This document shows positions 20,301-28,772 of a stretch of 64,000 nt of DNA, one piece after another. Source of the stretch: Marinibium conchae (lineage in GTDB: Bacteria > Pseudomonadota > Gammaproteobacteria > Enterobacterales > Alteromonadaceae). How positions within the stretch are numbered: the stretch's first letter is position 1; each line of letters starts with the position of its first letter. The notes under the pieces were generated by a model, which saw only the letters and a list, made by a program, of their open reading frames with translations, did no database searches and was not told where the DNA came from. The translations under genes and the position numbers were made by a program. Where the stretch lies: positions 1,426,001 through 1,490,000 of the forward strand of contig NZ_JADNRN010000001.1 in NCBI RefSeq assembly GCF_015595035.1. Reading direction: 5' to 3'.

Positions 20301-21088
20301 TTCCGATTATTGCAATGACAGCAAACGCAATGAAAGGCGATCGTGAGAAATGCCTTAAGCATGGTATGAATGATCACGTTGCCAAACCTATCGATACCCT
20401 ATTGCTACAAAAGGCCTTACTTGATGGCTTTGCATTAACTCCTGATAAGCTAACAGGCTTCGAGCTGCGATCAAACGAAGATATAAGCAATAGTAATGCA
20501 AGCAAACTATCAGGCCAGTTAATCATTCCTGAAGGTTTATCGACTATGGATTGGTCTATTATTTCGCCTTCTCTTGTTAATCAACCGACGATCTATATCA
20601 AAAGTTTAAAACTTTTCATAAAGCACTACACCGACATGCAATTTGCCTTTCCAAATAACAGGGAGAGTATGGATAAGCTGAAACATCAACTTCATTCAAT
20701 CAAAGGCAGTTCAGGTAATATTGGGCTCACTAGCCTCTACAAAAAAGCGCTTGAGCTAGAAGAACGCATCACTTCGAACCAGCTCGTATCTAACGACGTT
20801 TTGCGCTTCAATGAGGTCTTGACAAGTTCCTTAGCGGAACTGTCTGAGCTCATCAGAGTAAATAGTAAAACAACAGAGAATAATAATTCGACGCGCAGTA
20901 TTCTAGAAGTACTTCAAGAAATCAGTCCCTTAGTAAATAAAAGTGAGTTAGTACCTTTTGAGCTTGTGGAGGAATTAGCACGCTTGAGCGAAGAACACCT
21001 TGATGATAAAGACCTTCATGCTATAGTTGAAGCGTTAGAAGATTTTGATTACGACAAATCAAAGCGGTTGATCGAAGGGAAGTTATGA
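17303..21088 (+). CDS. Hybrid sensor histidine kinase (sensor-PAS-HisKA-HATPase-REC-REC-HPt)
   Basis: An inner-membrane phosphorelay protein of 1261 aa. In order: transmembrane helix at about 13-36; periplasmic double-Cache-like sensor region (about 40-330); second helix (about 332-358); coiled linker; PAS domain (about 395-515, [19 protein letters not shown]); HisKA with [10 protein letters not shown] (phospho-His538); HATPase with N box [10 protein letters not shown] and G box [14 protein letters not shown]; receiver 1 ([10 protein letters not shown], Asp823 in VITDMNMP); receiver 2 ([10 protein letters not shown], Asp973 in LMDCQMP); and an HPt domain with [11 protein letters not shown] (His1131). 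The start is TTG at 17303: AGAAG precedes it and a stop codon lies two codons upstream. The last codons overlap the next gene (ATGA-type), a REC-GGDEF-EAL protein that is the obvious phosphotransfer target. Confidence 0.95.
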   Translation: MTTAIVKQVNKTKRLVVVVSTVILLVLVGLVFTKIALERIQQGVRAEYGESLNAVMGTTEAALIFWTEQRKSEVLRIAENEVVSSLTYDLNYNYELKDAGSLAAVRETSLLYISTIDNLQSHDGFQILSVNGNVLLSSNGSNELRASDIHKSYPKAINKALNGQTFFLPPIQTSLDGETTRATAFFLAPIYYENRVVGIIASAHYPENELSRIMSLGRMGKSGESYLLDRNANLVSRSRFLDTLVDIGIVERGESEILKVSLRVPLSQDENNGLTQMARSLTEFESAQNLDGYFDYRGVSVIGTWKWLPELSLGIATEIDLAEASLPYNRSRDTIILLVISNIVVAILLLSLLLFISNKAQLRLRKAAADLENKVKERTQELEASSKVINSERRMLQSILDNIPDPIFCKESDGTYIRVNKSFVELTGRSAVEIIGKNDKELYDQEDAEFFIKDDEKLLLTGTTHVVERPTTDAFGNTVLFETRKTLIAYKDGEHPGILGISRDITDRKRFEEAMLNATRSAQEASSAKSEFLARMSHEIRTPMNGVLGMIDLVLDSHLNSEQKHKLKVAKNSAASLLTIINDILDFSRVEAGKLALESIDFNLGNQIETIAQSMALRCDSKGVELIVDITAVEQSMVVGDPVRLRQILTNLINNAIKFTDKGQIVVRAKAVNDNGETKVECSIEDTGIGIPQEKLHSLFDSFTQVDSSTTRLYGGSGLGLAICERLVDLMGGEIQVESREGNGSKFTFTLTFVTSSLEEKPMPQSNISDWKVLVVDDNETNLEILENQLRSWKLTPIIANSASTALEILFNEMPELDLVITDMNMPHKDGLTLVSDIKLLDKYKDTKIMMLSSMSFQMSSDEFKSLGLDACLMKPVGTSELFNSLSLLSRDEEFISESTLLSYTNNESLTPVVWPKYHKVLIVEDNPVNQLVAEGLMNKFGLQYGVAVDGKVAISTLSESEADQPFTLILMDCQMPIMDGYRASEIIRSGGAGERYIDIPIIAMTANAMKGDREKCLKHGMNDHVAKPIDTLLLQKALLDGFALTPDKLTGFELRSNEDISNSNASKLSGQLIIPEGLSTMDWSIISPSLVNQPTIYIKSLKLFIKHYTDMQFAFPNNRESMDKLKHQLHSIKGSSGNIGLTSLYKKALELEERITSNQLVSNDVLRFNEVLTSSLAELSELIRVNSKTTENNNSTRSILEVLQEISPLVNKSELVPFELVEELARLSEEHLDDKDLHAIVEALEDFDYDKSKRLIEGKL

Positions 21089-22890
21089 TTAATAAGAGCG
21101 CAAATTACAGCATACTCGCAGTGGATGATGACCCCACGAACATCAATGTAATCGTTAGTCATTTAAAACCACTCAATGCTAAAATGCTTGTTGCCACATC
21201 GGGTGCAGCGGCTCTAGAGATCATATCGTCCGCCCCACCCGATTTGATTGTGCTCGACATCAACATGCCAAATATGTCTGGCTTAGAAGTTTGTAGACAG
21301 ATAAAAGCCAACCCCGCTAATAAACATATTCCCATCCTATTTTTAACTGGTAGTGAGAAAGACATCAGCGAAGCCTTTGCTGTTGGTGGTGTCGACTATA
21401 TTATTAAGCCGGTCAGGTCCGAGGAACTCATTGCACGGGTCAATACCCATCTTACCTTAAGTACGCTTGTTGATTCGCTCGATAAAGCCAATGTAATGCT
21501 CGAAAGTGTAAATGAGAGTCTTGAAATAAAAGTCGCTGAACGAACAAAAGACCTTGTCGCTGCAAATGTAAACTTGAGAAGAGAGATAGACGAGCGCCGA
21601 AGACTTCAAGATAAACTCACTTACTTGTCAAATCACGATTTCGTGACTCGCATGTACAACCGAAATTCGATGGAGATTGAAGTACGGCAAGTAATGGAAG
21701 CGGCAGAGAGCAACGATGCCAATTACTACTTCTTATTCATCGACCTCGACCAATTTAAAGTAGTAAATGATACTTGTGGACATATCGCCGGCGACGAACT
21801 TTTGCGTCAAGTTGCTGACCTACTTCGTAACTTATTTTCCAATGATGATATTATCGGCAGAATGGGCGGAGATGAATTTGCCGTGCTGTTCAAACTCGAT
21901 TCTCTTGAGCATGCTATCCGCAGAACATCAGCAGTTAAAGACGCTATAGAGGGTTATCGCTTCGAGTGGGGAGATGAGGCTTTCAAACATTCCTTAAGCG
22001 CTGCATTGGTTGAATTAGATGAAAGTATTGACTCAGTATCACATTTAATGAGTATTGCCGAAAGAACCTGTTTTGAGAGCAAACGAAAAGGCGGAGGTGA
22101 AGTATCTGTCTATAACTATACTCGCCAGCACATCGATAAAACGCATCAACAAATGCGTATAATTCCTCTCATTCACAATGCAATTGAAAACGACCAGTTC
22201 ACGCTTTACTTTCAAAAAATCACACCTATCGTGCCAGAAGAACGCATTAAGATTGAAGTATTGATTCGCTTAATTGGAAACGATGGAAAAATTAAACCTC
22301 CTGGCCAATTTATTCCAATTGCGGAACGTTTTCATATCATCACAGAAATAGATAAGTGGGTGCTCAAAAAAGCCTTTGCAGCACTTGCTGATATGCCTTC
22401 AAATGTGCAGTTTTCAATTAACCTGTCGGGGGATTTTATTGCAAAATCGACAGCAGCAGTGACCATCAGAGAGTTGGCTAAGGAACACAATGTGACTCCA
22501 AGCCAAGTATGCTTTGAGATAACTGAAACATCAGCTATTTCCAACATTCAAAGTACTCATGAATTACTTGCAACGCTGCAACCTGACGGTTTCAAGTTTG
22601 CGCTTGACGACTTTGGAACTGGTACATCTTCGTATGAATATCTTAAAGAACTTTCTGTTGATTACGTAAAAATTGACGGTATGTTTGTTCGCGATATAGA
22701 CAAGGATGAAATCAGCCAAAAAATGGTAGAGTCAATTGCGGGGATCGCTAAAGCCAAAGGCATTAAAGTCGTTGCTGAATGTATAGAAACTGCAGAATCA
22801 CTTGATATCCTTCGCCAACTCAATATTGATTATTATCAAGGTTACTATGAGCATGTACCCGAGAGCCTGGTTAATTTTCGCCCTCGATAA
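21085..22890 (+). CDS. Response regulator with GGDEF and EAL domains (cyclic-di-GMP turnover)
   Basis: A 601-residue cytoplasmic output protein. Receiver at about 8-125 with VDDDPTN, Asp58 in LIVLDINMP and Lys in IIKPV; coiled-coil linker at about 130-175; GGDEF domain with an intact GGDEF at 261-265, so diguanylate cyclase activity is possible, though the usual inhibitory-site Arg (RxxD) is replaced by Ser; EAL domain at about 350-595 with EVL in place of EAL at 391-393. The other phosphodiesterase residues are present (INLSG, FEITET, ALDDFGTG, KIDGMF, VVAECIET, YYQGYY), so it may hydrolyse cyclic-di-GMP. The ATG overlaps the kinase stop by 4 bp, so kinase and regulator are translationally coupled. 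Confidence 0.95.
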   Translation: MINKSANYSILAVDDDPTNINVIVSHLKPLNAKMLVATSGAAALEIISSAPPDLIVLDINMPNMSGLEVCRQIKANPANKHIPILFLTGSEKDISEAFAVGGVDYIIKPVRSEELIARVNTHLTLSTLVDSLDKANVMLESVNESLEIKVAERTKDLVAANVNLRREIDERRRLQDKLTYLSNHDFVTRMYNRNSMEIEVRQVMEAAESNDANYYFLFIDLDQFKVVNDTCGHIAGDELLRQVADLLRNLFSNDDIIGRMGGDEFAVLFKLDSLEHAIRRTSAVKDAIEGYRFEWGDEAFKHSLSAALVELDESIDSVSHLMSIAERTCFESKRKGGGEVSVYNYTRQHIDKTHQQMRIIPLIHNAIENDQFTLYFQKITPIVPEERIKIEVLIRLIGNDGKIKPPGQFIPIAERFHIITEIDKWVLKKAFAALADMPSNVQFSINLSGDFIAKSTAAVTIRELAKEHNVTPSQVCFEITETSAISNIQSTHELLATLQPDGFKFALDDFGTGTSSYEYLKELSVDYVKIDGMFVRDIDKDEISQKMVESIAGIAKAKGIKVVAECIETAESLDILRQLNIDYYQGYYEHVPESLVNFRPR

Positions 22891-22927
22891 GCTTTGTTGA
22901 ATATTAACGTCTTTGACGAGACTGTTT

Positions 22928-23320
22928 TCATGCCTGTTGGTTTTGAAGAGCAATGATTGCACTTTGAATTTTCATTCTAGCCATGAAAGTGTGCTTATCA
23001 ATGGGTTTTGTTATGAACTCAGTTGCACCAACTGCAAAACAATCTATTTCAGTTTGCTTATTTGTGTCTCCGGTCATCACGATAAACAATGGCTCGTCAA
23101 TAGGAGATGCTGACCTATTGTATTTATCGCATATATCAACACCACTGCCATCTGGCAAATTCAAATCCAACAGCACGATTTGTATTTGTTCTGTATCGAG
23201 TATCTCACATGCTCTTGTTTTAGTTCTTGCAATAGATATTTGATAATGCTCTCGCAACAAGCCAGACAAGAGACTGATATTAACAGCGTCGTCCTCTACA
23301 ATTAATAAACGTTGCTTCAT
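22928..23320 (-). CDS. Stand-alone receiver-domain protein
   Basis: A single CheY-like receiver of about 130 aa with no output domain. It has the acidic pair in LLIVEDDAVN, the phosphoacceptor Asp in VLLDLNLPDGSG, Thr in VMTGDTN and Lys in FITKPIDK. The ATG at 23320 starts directly at the receiver fold; a GTG three codons earlier (23329) sits close to GGAG and is an alternative. It lies 28 bp downstream of the patatin-like gene on the same strand and converges with the REC-GGDEF-EAL gene 37 bp away. Because it lacks an output domain it may act as a phosphate shuttle or sink for the neighbouring hybrid kinase or by protein contact (inference). Confidence 0.88.
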   Translation of the reverse strand: MKQRLLIVEDDAVNISLLSGLLREHYQISIARTKTRACEILDTEQIQIVLLDLNLPDGSGVDICDKYNRSASPIDEPLFIVMTGDTNKQTEIDCFAVGATEFITKPIDKHTFMARMKIQSAIIALQNQQA

Positions 23321-23348
23321 ATTGCTCACTACTCCTTCGCTTCTATGT

Positions 23349-24419
23349 CTACTTTCTATCAAGTATCAACGGACTTATCTGCTCAAGGCCTTGCTCACCA
23401 GACACTAACGCTAAGAAAGCCTCGGCGAGTCTATCCGACTCGGATATCACCTTTCTCCAATAGGAAATGCGTTGTTCAGCCGGCATTGTTTCAAAGTCTT
23501 TTCTGTCTGGAATTTTCCCATAAGGTAGCTTACTGACAAATTCTGCTGATGGCGAAAGCATGACAACGTTGTCGTAGCTGCTATTGTGGCATCTTCTTTT
23601 CTTGAGGTTTTTATCAAACCACCCTGGTATCGGTTTGTTATAAAAGTGAGGATACATCACCAGTTTGTTAGTCGATATTTGTAGATCAAAATGGTAATCG
23701 ATAATACCACCATCTCTATACATCCCTGACTTGGCGCCGGGAATATCTTTTATTCCTTCTAACACGACGGGAATAGAGCCTGAGGCCATCAGAGCAGGAA
23801 CATAATTTTGATGAGTCAATTCATAAAAGTCGGTTGGAAAGTCTTCAGGATCGCTAAATAGCTGTGTGTTCGGCCTGACTGAAAAAACGGCACGGGTAAA
23901 GTGCTTTGCAATTCCTCTGCGATTTAATGCGTTTTTGGCTGCTGCTACAGATAGGCCTGCCATTTGCGCGAGTTTATTTTCAGAAGCCACCAAACCGTGG
24001 CAATGTTGCACAAAGAAGTGGGTATTTTTATATTGCTGTGACAAGCTTTCTTCGATGCCCCGCGGCCCCAACATTTTTCCCAATAGTTCGTAACCCTTAG
24101 CGGTAATTTCCTGAGCTCCTGGCTTTTCAGAATAAACCGTTGTTGAATAATGAGTCGCGAGACGTTCTATCGCAGCCGCACTGTCTGTTTGAGAAAAACA
24201 AGCAGCTCTGAATGCACCAGCTGAACTGCCCATAACATCAATTGGGCTTGACCGCTTATCGAGAAACTCACTAAACATAACCTTATCGAGGCCAGCTAAC
24301 ACGAACCATTTAGGGCCGCCGGAGGCGCCAAGAAAGGCCCCGAATAAATCAGAGGACCAACCTTCTTTTTTGATAGTATCAAGCGCCTTTTTACCAGCTG
24401 ATATTTGAAGTACCGACAT
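23349..24419 (-). CDS. Patatin-like phospholipase
   Basis: A 356-residue acyl hydrolase of the patatin family, which uses a Ser-Asp dyad. The oxyanion-hole motif is FLGASGGPKW (about 29-38), the nucleophile elbow is GSSAG with Ser66, and the catalytic Asp is in YRDGGIIDYH (Asp236). There is no signal peptide, so it probably acts in the cytoplasm or at the inner face of the membrane; substrate unknown. Transcribed toward the lone receiver gene 28 bp downstream. No nucleotide cyclase of the CD-NTase type is next to it, so there is no reason to call it a CBASS effector. Confidence 0.88.
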   Translation of the reverse strand: MSVLQISAGKKALDTIKKEGWSSDLFGAFLGASGGPKWFVLAGLDKVMFSEFLDKRSSPIDVMGSSAGAFRAACFSQTDSAAAIERLATHYSTTVYSEKPGAQEITAKGYELLGKMLGPRGIEESLSQQYKNTHFFVQHCHGLVASENKLAQMAGLSVAAAKNALNRRGIAKHFTRAVFSVRPNTQLFSDPEDFPTDFYELTHQNYVPALMASGSIPVVLEGIKDIPGAKSGMYRDGGIIDYHFDLQISTNKLVMYPHFYNKPIPGWFDKNLKKRRCHNSSYDNVVMLSPSAEFVSKLPYGKIPDRKDFETMPAEQRISYWRKVISESDRLAEAFLALVSGEQGLEQISPLILDRK

Positions 24420-24647
24420 GCTTCCCTTCGACTCTATTGCAAACTCTCAACAAATTGACGACTTGCTATTTTACTAAAAGCTCATCTGCCAACACTTTGG
24501 GGTATATTGTGCGTTATTTTGGAAGAAAAAGACACGAAATGTTAGTTATTTATAAGCCGATATACTCCCAATGGACGCTTTATAATCAATAGTTATTTAC
24601 TATTAAAAACATAGTGTTATAGACTTAATAGACTCTCGCTCACATAG

Positions 24648-24670
24648 TTATCCACAAAAAGCGTGGATAA
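24648..24670. promoter_or_regulatory. Inverted pair of DnaA-box sequences upstream of the ACT-domain gene
   Basis: TTATCCACA (24648-24656) is a perfect E. coli-type DnaA box. Seven bases after its first eight bases the complement GTGGATAA (24663-24670) occurs, giving an inverted repeat with 8-bp arms. It could be a DnaA-binding site or an RNA hairpin just ahead of the gene's start. Confidence 0.45.
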
Positions 24671-24683
24671 AATAGGATTTCCC

Positions 24684-25070
24684 TTGGCTAAACAAACACT
24701 GTCAGTTCTTGATGATACTTTTGCAATTCATTCGCTGAGCGAAGATCAAGCAATCCCAGCACCTGTGCTCAGCAGCGATATTTACTTTATTGGAAAAACT
24801 CACGACGAGTTATCATTAGTAGTGAAACAATCACTGCCTATAGAGGCTATCGAATCAGACTATGACTGGCGAGTGTTAGAAGTCCTTGGCCCATTAAACC
24901 TTTCAATGGTTGGGATCATGGCCGACATTGGAGCCGTTCTTGCTTCAGCAAAAGTGAGTATATTTGTTGTATCGACATTTGAAACAGACTATTTTCTGGT
25001 GAAGAACGACACACTTGCGACCGCTATAAGCGCTCTAGAAAAAGCAAAGTACGAAGTAATACAAGACTAG
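24684..25070 (+). CDS. ACT-domain protein
   Basis: A small cytoplasmic protein of 128 aa with an ACT-type regulatory fold at its C-terminal half (WRVLEVLGPLNLSMVG, then GAVLASAKVSIFVVSTFETDY), of the family annotated only as ACT domain-containing. ACT domains usually bind amino acids; ligand here unknown. The start is taken as TTG at 24684, with AGGA six bases upstream and (M)AKQTLSVLDDTFAIHSL matching the family's usual N-terminus; a GTG at 24663 is in frame but lies inside the inverted DnaA-box repeat. It leads a tight gene string with yffB and dapE. Confidence 0.8.
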   Translation: MAKQTLSVLDDTFAIHSLSEDQAIPAPVLSSDIYFIGKTHDELSLVVKQSLPIEAIESDYDWRVLEVLGPLNLSMVGIMADIGAVLASAKVSIFVVSTFETDYFLVKNDTLATAISALEKAKYEVIQD

Positions 25071-25080
25071 TAAAGGATAA

Positions 25081-25428
25081 ATGATGACAATAATGTTCGG
25101 TATTCCAAACTGCGATACCATAAAGAAAGCAAAAATGTGGTTAGAAAGTCACAATGTAGAGTACCAGTTTCATAACTACCGTAAAGATGGCTTAGAAACA
25201 CAGTGGCTCGCAGAAGCTGAGAGCGCAATAGGCTGGGAGAAGTTGCTCAACAAACGAGGAACGACCTTCAGAGCCCTGTCTCAAGAGCAAAAAGACAACT
25301 TAAATCGTGAATCAGCCCTAGCGCTTTTAGAAGCCTTTCCGGCGATGATAAAAAGACCGATTATTTTTACCAACGACCAATACTATGTCGGCTTTTCTGC
25401 CGAAGAATACGCAAGGATATTTGCTTAA
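25081..25428 (+). CDS. yffB: YffB, ArsC/Spx-family thioredoxin-fold protein
   Basis: A 115-residue protein of the arsenate reductase-like/Spx family. The N-terminal FGIPNCDTIKKAKMWLE holds the single conserved Cys, and WEKLLNKRGTTFRAL plus MIKRPIIF are typical. E. coli YffB does not reduce arsenate efficiently and its function is unclear, possibly glutathione-dependent thiol reduction. The gene is immediately upstream of dapE, with the stop adjacent to the dapE ATG, as in E. coli. ATG pairs at 25081 and 25084 are both possible starts. Confidence 0.93.
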   Translation: MMTIMFGIPNCDTIKKAKMWLESHNVEYQFHNYRKDGLETQWLAEAESAIGWEKLLNKRGTTFRALSQEQKDNLNRESALALLEAFPAMIKRPIIFTNDQYYVGFSAEEYARIFA

Positions 25429-26556
25429 ATGCGCGATGTTATACAGACAACTATCGACTTGGTTACTAAGCCATCAGTCACTCCAGAAGACGAAGGTTGC
25501 CAGCAATATATGGGTGACATACTATCCGCATTGGGTTTTGACAACGAGAGCATGATATTTGAAGACACGACCAATATGTGGTCGAGAAAAGGCTCTCAAT
25601 CGCCCGTGTTTTGCTTTGCTGGGCATACCGACGTAGTGCCAACGGGCCCAGAAGAAAAATGGTTATTCCCGCCCTTCCAACCAACGATAAAAGACGGTTT
25701 TTTGTATGGAAGAGGCAGCGCAGACATGAAGGGTAGCCTAGCGGCAATGCTTTGCGCCACTGAACGCTTTGTTCAAGACTACCCCGAGCACAAGGGTTCT
25801 ATTGCCTATCTCATTACCAGCGATGAAGAAGGCCCTTTTATCAACGGCACAACCCGCGTTATCGACACGTTGGAAGCGCGCAATGAAAAAATAGACTTTT
25901 GTATCGTGGGTGAGCCTTCAAGTACAAGCCAAACTGGTGATGTGATTAAAAATGGTAGACGTGGCTCATTAACTGGTGATTTGACGGTTAAGGGGATACA
26001 AGGCCATGTCGCCTACCCTCACCTTGTAAAGAACCCAATTCATGCAGTGGCACCGGCCTTGGCTGAGCTCGCGAGTACAACATGGGATCAAGGAAACAGC
26101 TATTTTCCACCAACGAGTTTTCAGGTATCGAATATTCATGCAGGCACCGGCGCTGGCAACGTAGTACCCGGCACAATTAATATTTGCTTCAACTTTCGTT
26201 TTTCCACAGAAAGCACTGATCAAGAGTTAATTACTAAAGTAAATAACATTCTGGAAAAGCATGATGTAGATTATGACATAAACTGGACCTTTAATGGTCA
26301 GCCCTTTTTGACAGAAGCTGGGACACTTGTAGATGCCGCAGTTAAAAGTATAAAAGAAGTTACGGGGCTTGATACCGAACTATCCACTGCTGGGGGTACT
26401 TCCGACGGTCGCTTTATTGCCCCTACAGGTGCGCAAGTTGTTGAGCTCGGTCCGGAAAATGCCACAATCCATCAAATAAATGAAAGAGTAAATATTGACA
26501 ATCTAAAGAGTCTTGAGCACATTTATTATCATACGCTGGTCCATTGCCTCACATGA
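25429..26556 (+). CDS. dapE: Succinyl-diaminopimelate desuccinylase
   Basis: Zinc-dependent M20-family hydrolase that converts N-succinyl-LL-diaminopimelate to LL-diaminopimelate, supplying lysine and peptidoglycan precursors. The 375-residue product has the metal ligands in FAGHTDVVP (His66, with Asp68 supporting), [10 protein letters not shown] (Asp99), TSDEEGP (Glu133/Glu134) and the C-terminal ATIHQINE. It follows yffB without a gap and its stop overlaps the ATG of the M15 peptidase gene (ATGA), consistent with a single mRNA. Confidence 0.98.
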   Translation: MRDVIQTTIDLVTKPSVTPEDEGCQQYMGDILSALGFDNESMIFEDTTNMWSRKGSQSPVFCFAGHTDVVPTGPEEKWLFPPFQPTIKDGFLYGRGSADMKGSLAAMLCATERFVQDYPEHKGSIAYLITSDEEGPFINGTTRVIDTLEARNEKIDFCIVGEPSSTSQTGDVIKNGRRGSLTGDLTVKGIQGHVAYPHLVKNPIHAVAPALAELASTTWDQGNSYFPPTSFQVSNIHAGTGAGNVVPGTINICFNFRFSTESTDQELITKVNNILEKHDVDYDINWTFNGQPFLTEAGTLVDAAVKSIKEVTGLDTELSTAGGTSDGRFIAPTGAQVVELGPENATIHQINERVNIDNLKSLEHIYYHTLVHCLT

Positions 26557-27239
26557 TAACCGCTGAGCAATATCTAGGTTTAGACTCAAGTCATCTGGTA
26601 AGTATTGACGAAAAACATGCCCTTATTTCAGAGGTGAAAACTGTGTTTTGTAGTATGCAAGATGCAGCAAGCGCTGAGGGTATCGACTTGCAATTGGTCA
26701 GCAGTTATCGGAGCTTTTCCAAACAATGCCAGATTTGGAATAAAAAATGGCAAGGTTTACTGCCTCTGAATACCCTAGATGGTAACGTTTTGGACACCTC
26801 TTCATTAGACGAAATAACGAAGCTTCACGCGATATTACTTTGGTCAGCTCTTCCAGGCGCCTCTCGTCATCACTGGGGAACCGACATAGACGTTTATGAT
26901 CGCAATAGCGTTGAAACATGGCAAAAGTCGACAGGTCAAAAGTTCAATTTGCTTCCTTCAGAATATGAGCAAGGTGGTCCGTGTGCAAGGCTCTCTGACT
27001 GGCTTCAGTCACATATGGCAGAATATGGCTTCTTTCGTCCTTATCATGTGTACCGTGGAGGGGTAGCCTCTGAGCCATGGCATTTATCTTATCAACCACT
27101 AGCAGATGAGATCATAGAGGGCTATGACCTCAGTCAACTAGAATCCGCGCTCGCAAAGCATCGTATTGATGGCATTGACGTTATATTTGATCACCTACAA
27201 GACATTTTCACTCGTTACACCTTGAATGCAGGTCGTTAA
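26553..27239 (+). CDS. M15-family (VanY-like) D-Ala-D-Ala carboxypeptidase/endopeptidase
   Basis: Zinc peptidase of the VanY/DdpX class, about 228 aa. The metal motif SxHxxGxxxD appears as [10 protein letters not shown] (Ser104, His106, Asp113) and the second half as EPWHLSY, with the substrate-binding SSYRSFSKQ upstream. No signal peptide is evident, so it may act on cytoplasmic peptides such as recycled wall fragments, or be exported in another way. I chose the ATG at 26553, which overlaps the dapE stop by 4 bp; a TTG at 26544 is the only earlier option. The functional link with dapE and nagZ (cell-wall peptides) is inference. Confidence 0.85.
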   Translation: MITAEQYLGLDSSHLVSIDEKHALISEVKTVFCSMQDAASAEGIDLQLVSSYRSFSKQCQIWNKKWQGLLPLNTLDGNVLDTSSLDEITKLHAILLWSALPGASRHHWGTDIDVYDRNSVETWQKSTGQKFNLLPSEYEQGGPCARLSDWLQSHMAEYGFFRPYHVYRGGVASEPWHLSYQPLADEIIEGYDLSQLESALAKHRIDGIDVIFDHLQDIFTRYTLNAGR

Positions 27240-27275
27240 TTGCGCGCAGACAAGGAGCAAGATGACAAGCCATTA

Positions 27276-27695
27276 TTAATAAAAAAGTGCAGCTCTAACC
27301 TGCAGAATTATGGCTTGTTTTTCGTCGTCATTATAGGGCCTCATTGCTTGCTTACCCCACACTGGTGAAGGCCAAGCAACATCGTGCTCGTATCTGCAAA
27401 TATGATGAAGATGCAGCTGAGCGACGACATTGCCGATAGCTGCTATGTTCAGCTTGTGCGGCTGATAAAGATCTTGCAATACTTTGCTTAGCTTCGCTGA
27501 TTCTTGTAGCAAGTCAATTTGCTCAACTTCCGTCAAGTCTATGATTTCACGAAGTCCATTTTTACGAGGGACTAAAATAAACCATTTAAACTGGCTATCA
27601 TTAATAATGCGAAGCTGGCTCAAGGCTAAGTCGCATACCCAAGTACTATCATTTTCGAGACGTGGATCTAAGACAAAACCCTGACTATTCAACAT
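27276..27695 (-). CDS. HIT-family nucleotide-binding protein
   Basis: Histidine-triad hydrolase or transferase of 139 aa. The motif reads QLHLHHICR: the first two His of HxHxH are present, the middle one being the catalytic nucleophile of the family, while the third position is Ile. FKWFILVPRKNGLREIIDL and AWPSPVWG are typical of the proteobacterial subfamily. Substrate is unknown; related proteins act on nucleoside phosphoramidates or dinucleoside polyphosphates. The gene overlaps the end of astE by 11 bp and converges with the M15 peptidase gene. Confidence 0.88.
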   Translation of the reverse strand: MLNSQGFVLDPRLENDSTWVCDLALSQLRIINDSQFKWFILVPRKNGLREIIDLTEVEQIDLLQESAKLSKVLQDLYQPHKLNIAAIGNVVAQLHLHHICRYEHDVAWPSPVWGKQAMRPYNDDEKQAIILQVRAALFY

Positions 27696-28731
27696 TACAA
27701 GGCACCACAGTCAATATAGCTCGTTGTCCGATTTCGACTTTAGCGTTTGGAAAAACGATGGCTTCGCCATGTTGTGTGGCTTTGTAGTTGATATCTCCAT
27801 CTGACGCGATAAGCTCACCCTCTTCAAAAGCGCTAAAGTTAGGTAAGTCATCAGCAAAATTGAGCGCAAAAGCATGCGTTTTTTTGTTAATCACCTGTTT
27901 CACTTCAAAAACTTCTATTGGGCAGTCGGACCACGAGGGTAAATCCATAGTGTTATGTTCAACTAAGGCCCGCAATGCCCTATCAGCAGCACTAAACTTA
28001 GACATTTGGTTTTCTCCAAAAGGCATAACTTTGCCTAATTCAACCGTAAAACTATGGGCGTTGTAGTAACGAGATGTGTAATAGCTAAATGTGGTCGTTG
28101 GCGATTGTGAAAGTAGAATAGTGTTGACGTCACACAATGATAGAAAGCGTAATTGCTCCGTGTTTATCGCTTCGCCATGTAAAAACGGATAAACCGCAAA
28201 CTTTTCATTCTTAGATTCTCTGATTGCAGTGTGTAAATCATAGTGAAAACGCTGGGAATTATCATGATTTGTTGGTTTATTTTCGTCCACAGCAAAAAAC
28301 TCATCGACACAACGCTTAATGGCTTGAGCTCGATGTTGTTCTATATTCTCGCATTCATCAGCTGTCTTTATCCCAGCATCAAAAAGCCTATTTAGATTTT
28401 CTTCAACAAATCGTTCAGCAATATCCATGGCTTCAAGATTACCAAATATCACCATGAGTCGATGTGAGGTTTGAATTTTTGCATTGATTAAATCATCAAC
28501 GAGTGCGTCGCATATCTCAATAGGTGCAGTCTCGTTACCATGCAGGCCACAGGATAGGAGTATAGATTTGACCTTTTTGTTAGCATCAAGTCCGAGAGGC
28601 TCAAAACTGATGATGCCTCTGCACCAAATTTTGACTCGAGTGTGACTGTTGATAGTAAATTCAGTCTCATTCGAAAATTGTCCTGCTCTATCACGGGAAA
28701 GAGAAAGAAAATTGTCTTTCTTAAAATTCAT
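27685..28731 (-). CDS. astE: Succinylglutamate desuccinylase
   Basis: Zinc-dependent AspA/AstE-family hydrolase (348 aa) that cleaves N-succinylglutamate to succinate and glutamate, the last step of the arginine succinyltransferase pathway. Metal-binding GLHGNETAP is at about residue 53, and the DLHTAIRESKNEKFAVYPF block carries the next ligand. The other ast genes are not in this window, so astE is separated from the pathway operon or serves another succinyl-amino acid. It overlaps the HIT gene by 11 bp, suggesting co-translation. Confidence 0.92.
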   Translation of the reverse strand: MNFKKDNFLSLSRDRAGQFSNETEFTINSHTRVKIWCRGIISFEPLGLDANKKVKSILLSCGLHGNETAPIEICDALVDDLINAKIQTSHRLMVIFGNLEAMDIAERFVEENLNRLFDAGIKTADECENIEQHRAQAIKRCVDEFFAVDENKPTNHDNSQRFHYDLHTAIRESKNEKFAVYPFLHGEAINTEQLRFLSLCDVNTILLSQSPTTTFSYYTSRYYNAHSFTVELGKVMPFGENQMSKFSAADRALRALVEHNTMDLPSWSDCPIEVFEVKQVINKKTHAFALNFADDLPNFSAFEEGELIASDGDINYKATQHGEAIVFPNAKVEIGQRAILTVVPCNVE

Positions 28732-28772
28732 AGTAGAGTACGTCGTTAATTAAACACGCGCGTAGTCTATCA

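Noticed and set aside
23349-24419. Patatin gene as a CBASS antiphage effector
   Set aside because: No CD-NTase, HORMA or TRIP13-type gene is adjacent, and the neighbours are receivers and a phosphorelay.
27685-28731. Part of an arginine catabolism (ast) operon
   Set aside because: Only astE is present; astA, astB, astC and astD are not in the window.
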